Shown here one piece after another: positions 1-8,841 of a stretch of DNA of 25,178 nucleotides. A program made the translations under genes and the position numbers. The notes below the pieces were generated by a model. The model was not told where the DNA came from. It did not search any database and was given only the letters and a program-made list of their open reading frames with translations. Each line of letters begins with the position of its first letter. The first letter of the stretch is position 1. Origin of the DNA: Stephanodiscus triporus (taxonomy: Eukaryota; Bacillariophyta; Thalassiosirophyceae; Thalassiosirales; Thalassiosiraceae); NCBI GenBank assembly GCA_036939755.1, contig JALLAZ010000076.1, positions 1-25,178 on the forward strand, given 5' to 3'.

Positions 1-1
1 A

Positions 2-28
2 AAAAATATTCTGACCCTGAATATTTTT
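2..28. repeat. Perfect AT-rich inverted repeat
   Basis: Two 10-base arms (AAAAATATTC and GAATATTTTT) flank a 7-base loop. This could form a hairpin, or be a 3'-end signal of a gene lying left of the window. No T- or A-run beyond the stem defines a terminator, and the function is unknown. Confidence 0.5.
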
Positions 29-805
29 CCAGTGCCATTTACCACGGACTCCCATATGCGCGCAAAAAAAATCTCGCGCCAACTCAAAATAAGAACAGAA
101 AGAGACACTAGAGTATTCTAGAGTACAAAAGTACAATTTCTTTTCTCAAAAATAAGAAAAGCTTATCGGACACGGAGATTACTCGAAAAGGGGGGATTCG
201 CTCCCACCCCCCCTCCAGCCCCCAACAACCGCGACCGCCTCACGACGCGACGCCACGCCGACCCTGATGCCGAATCCCCCCTCCCGGCGGCCCCGCCCGG
301 CGTGTTCCGCTCCTCACCCGCCATGGGTCGTGACGACGCGCGCTATGGGGTTAGACGCGACGGCGTGTTCTTTTTGGGGGCTGTCATCGGCCCAGCGCTG
401 CCGCTGCCACTGTCGTCGTTGCGTCGACGCCCCCATCAGGGGAGGCTCGTCCGCCTGAAGCAACTCTATGTCCACGAAAGATTTTTTTCTAGAGACAAGG
501 CAGAATTCTCCATTTTTAACAACTTCAACATCTTTTTTGCGAAGCAACACTTATTACCAGTAATTAAATTTTTTATAATAGTTTATTTATTGGGCCTTAT
601 TAAATATTCGCGCCCCTCGGGCTCCAATACGGCGCCATCCCAACCCTCCACTGGGCCTCTGTGAAAGATAGCCGTATGACCTCACTGGTAATTGTTATTA
701 CAATTGTATTACATGTGGTATGTAGTACTTCAGGCAATTTCCTTTGATCTCGTTGATGTTGTTGTTGTTGTTGACGGAGTCGACGGTAGTGGTATCTGAA
801 ATCCC
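29..805. other. Intergenic region upstream of the GT92 gene
   Basis: No open frame here looks like a real protein. The composition changes abruptly: A-rich to about 190, C-rich and GC-rich from about 195 to 470, then AT-rich again to about 600. Open frames in the GC-rich part are arginine-rich or low-complexity on both strands, as expected of shadows. The last 100 bases are presumably the GT92 promoter and leader, and contain a short GTT repeat at 758-773. I see no tRNA or other RNA gene. Confidence 0.45.
758..773 (+). repeat. GTT trinucleotide repeat
   Basis: About five uninterrupted GTT/TTG units lie some 33 bases upstream of the GT92 start codon, in the presumed leader or core promoter. 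It is a simple microsatellite. Confidence 0.7.
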
Positions 806-3800
806 ATGAGAGCGTCCAGCAATGACAGGCGATCCCCCTGGCAAGTATGTTTGCTCGCCGTCCTCCTGCTGTGGGGCGCGATCAATTTATACCTGACTGA
901 GATGTTGAGCCGCTATGCCTTCTCCAATCTGCCGTCGTCGTCGTCGCCGGCGGCGGCGGTGGCGGTGAAACAGAATGGGGAGATCGAGACGATACGACAT
1001 TCTCGCATAGCTACAGACGAGGCAGACGACTCGCCTGTTTCCGGGGAGCGTCGATCGTGGAGCGTCGTTGGCTATTCCTTCGATCGCACGCTCGCCGAGG
1101 CCGCCCTCGCCGAGCACGGCCGCGACGCGATCTTCCAGCCCCTCCGGGCGTTCGTCGAGGGGAAGTTGAACGACACAGTCCCGGGCACCGTCGACAGGGG
1201 AAACTTGGACGAAAAGAAGCCCAAAGTAGGGGTCGGGAAGCCCGGCAAGTTTTACGTTCCCCTGCCTTTGCGGGAGGGATCGCCGAAGGACGTGAGTGTG
1301 CACTTACTTTTATTTTGGATTCATAAGCCATGTTTCTCATTGGCTGATAGAGCTAATTGCATGTATCTGTTCGACGCCAGCTCCGAATGTTTGAATATGG
1401 AAATCGCCTCAAATCTTGCAATGACATTCCCGCGAAACTGCCCGTTGATCGTGGCTTCGGTAAGCACGTTGCCAAGAATGTCAATAACAAGGAAACGTTC
1501 TCCTCCGGAAAGCTTGACGTTTGGGAGGAGGCCAGGGAGGGATGTCCTGTCAACGCGGACCCGTTCCTGCCGTGGATTCACGACGTGTTCCCTGGCAAGG
1601 ACGGGTCGGCGATTCACTTCATCGCTCAGAATAAACGTCGGTGCAACTCGGGAAAGCTACACTGGGAGGACATACACGCATTGGAACCGCAGGTGACGAT
1701 AATGCAACCGGTCAGCGTGAAGCGAATCAACGAATCGACGGCGAGGAAACTGGCCCCGAAATTATGGAGTAATAACGACCAAAATGATGTGACAAAGGCC
1801 AGGTATCTCCTCGCTCCGCATGAGGAAGCAGACCCCGACGCTAAGTTTACACGATTCATTTGTCGATTCCGAGCGATGAATTACACGCGATCCCCTCCGG
1901 AACTGGTGAACGTTGGCGAATCGCTGTCGACATACCCTTACAACTACGAGTTCGTCAACTATCGCAAGGAGGAAGGAGACCTGAGCATGTTAACGCCGAA
2001 GGGGAAGGATAATTTCATGTTTTGGCAAGCGCAGCTGCGTTTCGACTGTCCCGTCCCTGATAATGGAGATCTGAGATCAGTCATCGCTTCCGGCCGGAGC
2101 GTGCTGTCCGACGGAACGCCGAGTATATACGTCGATGTCGTGCCCATACGTACAGCCCCGAGATATGGGAAACGGATGTCATATTTTACCCCTGACATGG
2201 TAAGTACATCTTTTGATGTATGTCGTTGTTCTCTTTCCAGCTTGTACTCAATATTATTAGGCAGGTGAAACCTTGGAGGAAGTGAATGATAAATTTGAGT
2301 GGGGCGATCTCATGAAAACCAATATTGTTCGTGTCGGCGACGATCGGATACGCAGCAGTGGCGCAGAAAATGCTACGCGTCGAATGAGAGGCGGTTTTGA
2401 TCCTATTCTATTTTGGGGTCGTGAGCACGTTATTCCAGAAGTCGACGCGAGTGGCCGATGGGAAAACTTGCCCGTTTGCAATCATCCTGGAGTTGGTTAC
2501 CAAACTGCGACAGGCTTGCCTGCATCTGGCACGCATGAGGTTGGAGCTGGACACGACGTGAAACAGCACAAATTGATCGCTTGTCTCTGGGCGTCCGCTT
2601 CATTCACTACCAGAGGCAACGCTCAAGCGGTGTCAGATACAACAGATCGATTGGTGGAATGGATAGAATTTCATCTTCTCGTGGGGTTTGATCATATCTA
2701 TGTGTATGATAATACGGGTGCTCACACAGATAAGATATCACTGGAACCCACTTTATTTCCTCGCTTTATGAACACTGAAGTGACTCGAATCGATTGGGTG
2801 AGCTTGTTTGCGTTATCAACACTGTGGCTTCACATGTGTCCTCGATTATTCACTTTTGGCGATGGATTCCTCTCTATAGCCCTCTCAGGTTTGCAACAAC
2901 AATATCCGTGAGTATTGCTGACCCCTATGATTCATTTCTATCTTCCTCGAATATTTTTTATGCTTATCTTATTGGCGTGTTTGTGTATCGAATGCTGACA
3001 GCTGCTCATGAAAATACCGGTGAAAGGTCGTCACAATATGCTGCTGAGAACTCGTGTCGAGCACGGTACGGCCCATACACCGAATGGATGGCATCATTCG
3101 ATACAGGTATGATTTGAAGCTATGACAAGTATCACACTAATTTGCGCTCACGATGCCCCTTTCCACCATCATTATTGTAAAGACGAGTACATGATCCCAA
3201 TGGGCAAATACAACAGCATGAGGGAGGTGGTCGACGATGCGACGGAAGCTGGAACTCAGATATTGACGTTCAGAAGTACACGGGCTGTTCCAATTTATTC
3301 CTTCATGGAGTGAGTTTATCGTTTATCTGCAATAATTTTGAGTGATTTCTGGTTTATTCACTTATGGTTGCATGCAAAACTGCACAGACCGTTTCATGAT
3401 CATAAAGAATGTGGCACGGCATCCGATCCTGGCTGCCTTAGTGTACGAGAAGGAAGCTTATTTGCCGAAGTATACAATTGTGATTTCGTGAAGCCTCCTA
3501 AACCAGAGTGGGCAGAAAGAGCGAAGAAGCAGCTCTACCGCTCGGCCTATGTCTACGCACATTATGTTCACTATGCAACTGTGACAGCTGGACTGCTCCA
3601 AACAAAGGATGAAGCAAAACATTTGAATAAGAATTGGTACAGAAGCTTTCACGAGTCTCAAAAGGTTGACAAAACTGTTGATGAAAGTCACCAGGCGGTA
3701 ATGCTGCACTCTAAATCAATTGTTCCGGAATACACCACTAAATGGAAAGTAAGGTGCAGAGAGGGCCATAAACCTGAGCACGGAAAAAATTGTCGAGTTG

Positions 3801-3961
3801 GATTTCCCTGGCCTCAGAACAACGACAAGAGTCAGGAAACAGCAACGACTGATGGCTTTGGATATAATTGCTTCACAAATGAAAAATTGAGCGACTTTTG
3901 GATACCAAAACTGCGCGATGCAATGAAAAAAAGAAATGCAAGAATCAAGGATTTACAATAG
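806..3961 (+). CDS. Glycosyltransferase family 92 (DUF23-type) protein, seven exons
   Basis: Predicted type II Golgi glycosyltransferase of 891 residues. Proposed exons are 806-1291, 1381-2199, 2261-2797, 2880-2907, 3002-3106, 3183-3309 and 3388-3961; all introns are GT-AG, 61-94 bp, and the total length is in frame. Residues about 12-31 form a single hydrophobic signal anchor. The middle part carries PVDRGF and [11 protein letters not shown] blocks typical of diatom members. The catalytic core follows: an [15 protein letters not shown] block, [14 protein letters not shown], then the DTD metal/nucleotide-sugar motif at residues 657-659 (FDTDEY). A late FPWP...YNCF...W.PKLRDAM block closes the family domain. 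GT92 enzymes in animals and plants add galactose to glycans; the acceptor here is unknown. The weakest junctions are the acceptors of introns 1 (1380) and 3 (2879, with an in-frame alternative at 2888). Confidence 0.88.
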
Positions 3962-3989
3962 CATGAGTCTTTTACAATAGCATGAGTCT
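3952..3989 (+). repeat. Perfect 19-bp tandem duplication over the GT92 stop codon
   Basis: Two identical head-to-tail copies of TTTACAATAGCATGAGTCT occupy 3952-3970 and 3971-3989. The first copy contains the stop codon (TAG, 3959-3961) of the glycosyltransferase gene and the second lies in its 3' UTR. This looks like a recent local duplication. Confidence 0.9.
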
Positions 3990-4249
3990 AATATGATTTA
4001 TATTGGATGTATCGCAATGTATTGAGGCACGAGTCGTGGTTGTCCTGTGGAGAGATCTGACTATGGCATCGACAGTGGACGTGATGATTGCTGTGATGAG
4101 GTCCTTACAGCGGCTGGAAGGTGGATGCGACACTACCCTTCGGTTGGAAGTTCCTGCTATTTTTCCGTCAGCACCAATCGTTGTGCCGGTCGTTGCGTTG
4201 GTCTTGCTGTCATGGTGGATGGGTTTGCCATGGTCCCCGATGTATAACA

Positions 4250-5285
4250 TCACTCCTTCTTGCTCCTTCCTTGTGTGTGCGAATTCAGTCTCGCAGCATT
4301 GGTGCTCATACCCATACTAACGGGGGCCGATATTTCACTAAGGCCACGAATTATAGAGGCAACAATGATAGCACATAATGCTCTAGTCAAAAGCAACATC
4401 GAATGAATCTGTTTGGTGTTAAATATTTCCTTGATTAGTGGCTTTGGCTCGCTTAGTTCATAGCTCATCCAAAACTGAAGAAGAAAATTGCAAGCGATAA
4501 TTGTCAGCTCGCGCAGGGAAATTAGGGAGTCTGGATGTCTCATGCTTCACACTCACTGTAGCCCAAGCTGCAACAGATGGGAATGTGAATTGGGGCCTTT
4601 TAACGATCTTAAGGCAGGCGAAGGACATAATCGCTAAGATTGCCAACGAAGTGGCCGCCACAACAGCTTGAGTTTTTGCACTACCCGAAGCCACCGCAAG
4701 AATGTTCGTGTTCAACACGAACGCAGCTGCAATCCAACTGCAATGGATCTCGAAAGGAAACTGGAGCATCCAGTAGTCCGAACTACTAATTCCTGCTTCT
4801 TTTCCCTCGAGAATCACTGTGACCACTTTGTATTGGCGGGAAACGATGGCGGCCAAACCGAGGAGAATGAGGCCCATAAGAACGACAGAGAGGGCAATCT
4901 TTTCATAGGCAAAAGCTGGCGACCAAGCGGTTTGTGCGAGACAAACAGATAGATACCAAAAAGAGACGCCCTCTACCATCAAAGGATGATTCATCCGGCG
5001 ATCGGATACAAGCGTCGATATAATACATATGGCCTGGGAAATGAATATCAATCCCCAAATCGAAAAAGCGATGCCGTGTGGAGTTATAATGGTTTGATAC
5101 TTCTGAGAGATGGACGCATTGTCCTGGATTGAAGTAAATCCTGAACTGAAAGGTCCATACCCAAAAGTCTCGAGGACGTTCAGACCGTATGCAAGAGCAT
5201 TCAAGATGCCGAGGAGGCGGGGCTTGGCGTTCATGGTTAACGGGAGAGACGCACTATCGTGTAAAATGTAAATTGCGCTGCGCAT
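4250..5285 (-). CDS. TspO/MBR-like multi-pass membrane protein, two exons
   Basis: A 317-residue protein from complement(join(4250..4474,4557..5285)); the 82 bp GT-AG intron (4475-4556) lies between codons. Conserved features of the eukaryotic TspO/MBR-related group are visible: ITPHGIAFSIWGLIFISQ near residue 70, then several hydrophobic segments, FPFEIHCSWIAAAFVLN, and finally WMSYELSEPK just after the splice junction. TspO proteins bind tetrapyrroles or sterols in organellar or endoplasmic membranes, but this longer group has no proven role. Without the intron the frame runs into an unrelated tail, so the splice is well supported. The start could be 5285 or the internal ATG at 5234 (context ACCATGA), which would shorten the protein by 17 residues. 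It is divergent from the SPRY gene and convergent with GT92. Confidence 0.72.
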
Positions 5286-5538
5286 AATATCTCTACTACG
5301 ATACTAGATACCATACCATACGTACGCGTACGGACAGGATGGGTATCTACAAGATTAAATTCCTGGAACACACACAAAGTGTACGATACGATACGATATC
5401 CAGAGAGCCAAAAAATATCCTCTTCGTGTAATATTTTCTTCGTGATCCTCATCGCTCCCTCACCAGCACCAACGACTCGCCTTCTCCTTCCATCCCCCCG
5501 CTATCAACACCAGAAGACTGAGAATCAAAGGGCAAAAG
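5286..5538. promoter_or_regulatory. Divergent promoter region, TspO-like / SPRY
   Basis: These 253 bases separate two divergent start codons and must hold both core promoters. The region contains TACGATAC at 5297-5304, a CCATACCATACGTACGCGTACG stretch around 5310-5332 and a short pentanucleotide array (TACGA repeats) at 5382-5397. No clear TATA box is evident. Confidence 0.45.
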
Positions 5539-6189
5539 ATGGGACAGTGTTGCTCCTTCATCCAAAGATTCCTACCCTCGCTTGAAATGGAGCTGGGCGA
5601 TGCTGCAAACTCGACAAGAGACGCTGAGCAAGTGGCCAGCGACTCCGTGCCGCAAGTTCACTCAATAGATTCCGCCATGTCGGCTCCATCGATCACTGTA
5701 ACGGGCGATATCATGAATGAAGTATGCGGAAATGGCTTAGCCTTGGCCGACGTGCCCGTGGAACAGGATAGAGCATATTGGGAATGGCGGGTTAAAATGG
5801 TCAACCCTGGTAGTAGTGGTGCTTGCTCCACTCTCATGTTTGGGGTGTCGAATAAAAGGAATCCAAAATTTTATGAAATTCTAGCCGAATCTTCAGTTCC
5901 AGCTTCGAAACACGGGACGAAGTTCATGTGTTCAGTATCCAATGTCAAAGACGGCGACGTTGTTGGGGTGCTGGTACAGCAGAGTGAGATCCCGATGATT
6001 CAGTTGTATCTCAACGGGGAGGTTCAAGATGGGGGTGAAATTTCCAAATTCAGAGGAACTGTATTTCCTTCCGTTTATTTACCTCCTGGTTCTGCTACTG
6101 CGACATTTCTGTATGCAGCAGATCACTTCGTGCACGGACCACCTCGCCCGGGATTTGAACCGCTCATGGCTGAGAGGAGTCTCATGTGA
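5539..6189 (+). CDS. SPRY-domain protein with N-terminal lipidation motif
   Basis: A single-exon protein of 216 residues. The start has a strong context (A at -3, G at +4) and opens MGQCCS: glycine 2 with serine 6 fits the N-myristoylation pattern, and cysteines 4 and 5 could be palmitoylated, so membrane anchoring is predicted. Residues about 10-50 look unstructured. From residue 50 to about 195 the sequence fits a SPRY fold: AYWEWRVKMV, LMFGVSNKRNP, KDGDVVGVLV, IQLYLNGEV and FPSVYLPPG, the last three being the characteristic SPRY strands. SPRY domains bind partner proteins. No RING, SOCS box or other effector domain is present, so the protein may be an adaptor; the partner is unknown. Confidence 0.72.
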   Translation: MGQCCSFIQRFLPSLEMELGDAANSTRDAEQVASDSVPQVHSIDSAMSAPSITVTGDIMNEVCGNGLALADVPVEQDRAYWEWRVKMVNPGSSGACSTLMFGVSNKRNPKFYEILAESSVPASKHGTKFMCSVSNVKDGDVVGVLVQQSEIPMIQLYLNGEVQDGGEISKFRGTVFPSVYLPPGSATATFLYAADHFVHGPPRPGFEPLMAERSLM

Positions 6190-6339
6190 TATTCGTTTAC
6201 GGTCATGTCCCTCTGTGGGGCGAATGTCCTTCTCGCTCCATAATTCCGCTACCCAAACGTATTACTCAAAATAAACCGAAACATTTAATTTGAATATTCT
6301 GTGTTTTGTTTAGATAAATAAAATACGAGACAGATTTTA

Positions 6340-7424
6340 TCATCGCAGGTTTGGGTGACGGTCAAAGGGGAAAGTATCTTTGTAACATCGCTCAAATGCG
6401 GCATCAACATACTCCTCTGCCTTGTCCGCACAATTTGGATTTGCTTTCACTGACAGCTCAGCACGACGCTTTACACATTTAGCTCCATGACCTGAGAAGT
6501 CAGTAAACATTCTTCCATTTCTGTTGGGTGAATCGATGGATTGTACAGTAAGAATCAAGTTGAGGACAGCATGAATCTTGAATTGGAAAACGATCGATGT
6601 GGCTTTAAAGAGAAACTCACTGCATCTCACGAAGCCAGTGGCATTCTCCTGATAAATTCTCTGCCCGTATTTCTGATGAAATAAAAGCATTTGGAAAGAC
6701 GAGCATGAGCACATATGGAACTTCAAGAATAATGGACCATTCAACAAGTAGTTGCCGAGAGCATCAGACCATTGCTTCCTCTTCAATGTTTTTCAGACAT
6801 GTCTAAGTATAATAAATGAGTTCATCATCGCTCCCATACACCTAAGTTTCATCATCCATTTGGAAAAACTCTATTCCAAAGCCATCTAGTTAACTCACCA
6901 GTACATGCCAAGTGTATGCAATTTTTTATTGGGTCCATTTTTGTCCTGCACATGTCCACGGCATGAATAAGTTCGTGCACCATGGCCTCATGCGCATGTG
7001 TTTCATTCCTTAAGTGTTGCTGGCATAAATAAATCTCCGGAACAAGCCTCAACTTCGTCACCGAATCCCGTTGCTTAGCGAGGAGGGCATCGATATCTTT
7101 CTTCCTTTGAGCACATGAATCATCTCTGTTTATTTTCTTGTTGTCGCCGGTAGTACCGACAACATCAATTTCTTCCACGACTCCAAAACCACCGCCTCGT
7201 TGACTATCTCTGCAGTCAAGGCACCTAATAAGATTTTCTGGCGGCTTGCACCCGAGCTGCTCAAGTCGTTCGTATAAGAATTGCACGGTGACGTTACGAT
7301 GGAGGCCATTTCTAACGTATGCCTCACATGTCTCCTTCTCCTTCGCACTCTTTTCGCCCGCCGGCCGTTTAGCTTCGGCAGTTGCAGCGGCGGCCACAGG
7401 GATACCTTGTGACTGAGATGGCAT
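6340..7424 (-). CDS. ATP23: Mitochondrial inner membrane metalloprotease ATP23, three exons
   Basis: A 252-residue protein from complement(join(6340..6520,6621..6672,6899..7424)); introns are 100 bp (6521-6620) and 226 bp (6673-6898). ATP23 is an M76-family zinc protease of the mitochondrial intermembrane space that matures Atp6 and chaperones F-O assembly in yeast. The zinc site HELIH is at residues 150-154 (AMVHELIHAVDMCR), followed by KNCIHLACT. The 52-nt middle exon supplies EIRAENLSGEC, which completes the family signature, and the last exon gives GHGAKCVKRRAELSVKANPNC and YPFDRHPN-like FPFDRHPNLR. Cysteines near residues 33-71 match the conserved cysteine-rich N-terminal region. An unspliced reading would lose the conserved middle block. 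It is divergent from the gene at 7724 and convergent with the SPRY gene. Confidence 0.92.
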
Positions 7425-7723
7425 GTCCGAACACTCCTGAACCGCGATGCAGCAAGCGATGGACAGAGTCAGAGTCTATTATTATCAAGAGGACCAATAA
7501 AAAAGCCACTGACACCACAATTTATGAGAGAGAGACAGACCATGGATCCGTACGAACCGCGGTCAGACGAAACACAACCTGGGGAGGAGTGTGTGTGTGG
7601 CCGCTGCGGTGGTGCGGCGGCGCTCTGTGTTCCGTAGACAGTCATTATTTTGATTGGAAGCCGCCTGGCTCAGTGTTTACCCCCGACACAGAAACCTCCC
7701 TCTGGTAGCATCGTCGCCTCAGA
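7425..7723. promoter_or_regulatory. Divergent promoter region, ATP23 / 7724 gene
   Basis: This 299-base divergent spacer contains no convincing gene. A GAGAGAGAGACAGACC tract lies near 7526-7541 and a GTGTGTGTGG tract near 7589. I see no clear TATA box. Confidence 0.4.
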
Positions 7724-8740
7724 ATGCTGCGACAGCTGATTTCGTCCTTACTGGCGATCTCGTGGGACGTGCGGTGTCATGCATTCCAGCGGTCGCAAAG
7801 ATCGGCATTAATCATTTCGCCATTTTTTGAGGGGGATCTGCATCTCCGCACACGCAAACGCCATCGCCAAGTCTTCTCGATTCGGGGGGGCGACGACGAT
7901 AACGACGAAAACAAAATCGACGACAATGCGGCGTATCTTGAATTCATCGCCTCGTTCGAATCAGAGCTTGCTGAGATTCGACGCGAGGCAGAAATAGAGG
8001 CCGAGAATGAAATGAGAAAGTTACTCGGATTTTTCGAACGTAGGGGTGGTGTTGAAGATGAAAACGTGGTGACGCCAGAATATAAACAAGATACAATAGA
8101 TGATGGTAATGAAAGTGATTCAACAATCATCGATGCAAGTAGAGAGGTGCTTATTGACGAAACTTCAGAACACATAGATCCATCAGAGATTGAGAGCGAC
8201 GAAGTCCTGCCTAAAAATGGTGATACTATTGACCAGCCAGATATTGAGAGTGGTTCTGAGGATGAGAAAAATAAAACATTGCGTGATAATGGGATCGGGC
8301 TAGATGGCGCAACATTCAAAGTCAGTGATTCTGCACCCGAATCAGATGATGCAGCAACGGATGCAGGCGAAGTATCTGGTACTCGGATTGTTGATTCCAC
8401 AACAAATATGATTGCCAAGAGCAAGGTGAAAGGAAGGATTAAACAGAAAAAAATGAAGAGCAAAATGGGTAAAAAGAAAGTTAAGGAAATGAGAAATTTC
8501 TACGAAGACATGGAGTCATCTGGTGATTGGGGGCGTGTTGATTTCGGGGATTCCATGATTCTGACTCGCACAAAGACTGATGATGTTGCTCCGTCGCTGC
8601 AATCAGGCATTTGGGTCTTTTTAAGATCCGATCTTGGCCGAGCGTTAGGCCTCTTCATTGCAACTGTTTTATTAGCTATCATAACAACGAGACTACAACG
8701 CCAAATGGAGGAGGCCGAGGCTATTTCGGGCATAAAGTAA
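7724..8740 (+). CDS. Uncharacterised acidic protein with leader and C-terminal membrane anchor
   Basis: A single-exon protein of 338 residues that I do not recognise. The N-terminus is hydrophobic (LRQLISSLLAI) and runs into VRCHA-FQRS at about residues 16-24. An alanine followed by phenylalanine, then a basic serine-rich stretch, resembles the ASAFAP-type bipartite signal that sends diatom proteins through the ER into the plastid, though the hydrophobic core is short. Residues about 55-240 are highly acidic and probably disordered, with repeated aspartate/glutamate-serine runs. A lysine-rich patch near 240-255 follows, then a segment with FYEDMESSGDWGRVDFGDS. One predicted transmembrane helix (about 305-322, ALGLFIATVLLAIITT) precedes a short charged tail. 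The topology suggests a tail-anchored or single-pass organellar protein of unknown role. Confidence 0.6.
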   Translation: MLRQLISSLLAISWDVRCHAFQRSQRSALIISPFFEGDLHLRTRKRHRQVFSIRGGDDDNDENKIDDNAAYLEFIASFESELAEIRREAEIEAENEMRKLLGFFERRGGVEDENVVTPEYKQDTIDDGNESDSTIIDASREVLIDETSEHIDPSEIESDEVLPKNGDTIDQPDIESGSEDEKNKTLRDNGIGLDGATFKVSDSAPESDDAATDAGEVSGTRIVDSTTNMIAKSKVKGRIKQKKMKSKMGKKKVKEMRNFYEDMESSGDWGRVDFGDSMILTRTKTDDVAPSLQSGIWVFLRSDLGRALGLFIATVLLAIITTRLQRQMEEAEAISGIK

Positions 8741-8841
8741 TATATTCAACAGTGAATGAATACGGTCAAGTTGTCTATTTTCTAAGGTTTAGTTAGCATG
8801 GTGAAAACACTTGTAGCACAACCACATATATGGTATGACAC

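Noticed and set aside
314..550. Minus-strand open frame with a DEPPLMGA-like stretch, possibly a dispersed repeat relic
   Set aside because: It seemed vaguely familiar but I cannot tie it to a family from sequence alone, and it has no intact ends or repeats around it.
302..664. 120-codon open frame in the left intergenic region
   Set aside because: It spans an abrupt GC-rich to AT-rich change and reads as unrelated low-complexity halves; the opposite strand is open too. No domain or plausible start context.
4003..4378. Plus-strand open frames between GT92 and the TspO-like gene
   Set aside because: They overlap the second exon of the TspO-like gene on the other strand and have no family resemblance; they are shadows.
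7777..8463. 228-codon serine-rich frame opposite the 7724 gene
   Set aside because: It is the mirror of acidic GAT/GAA/GAG codons, which read as serine, leucine and isoleucine on the other strand; a typical antisense artefact.
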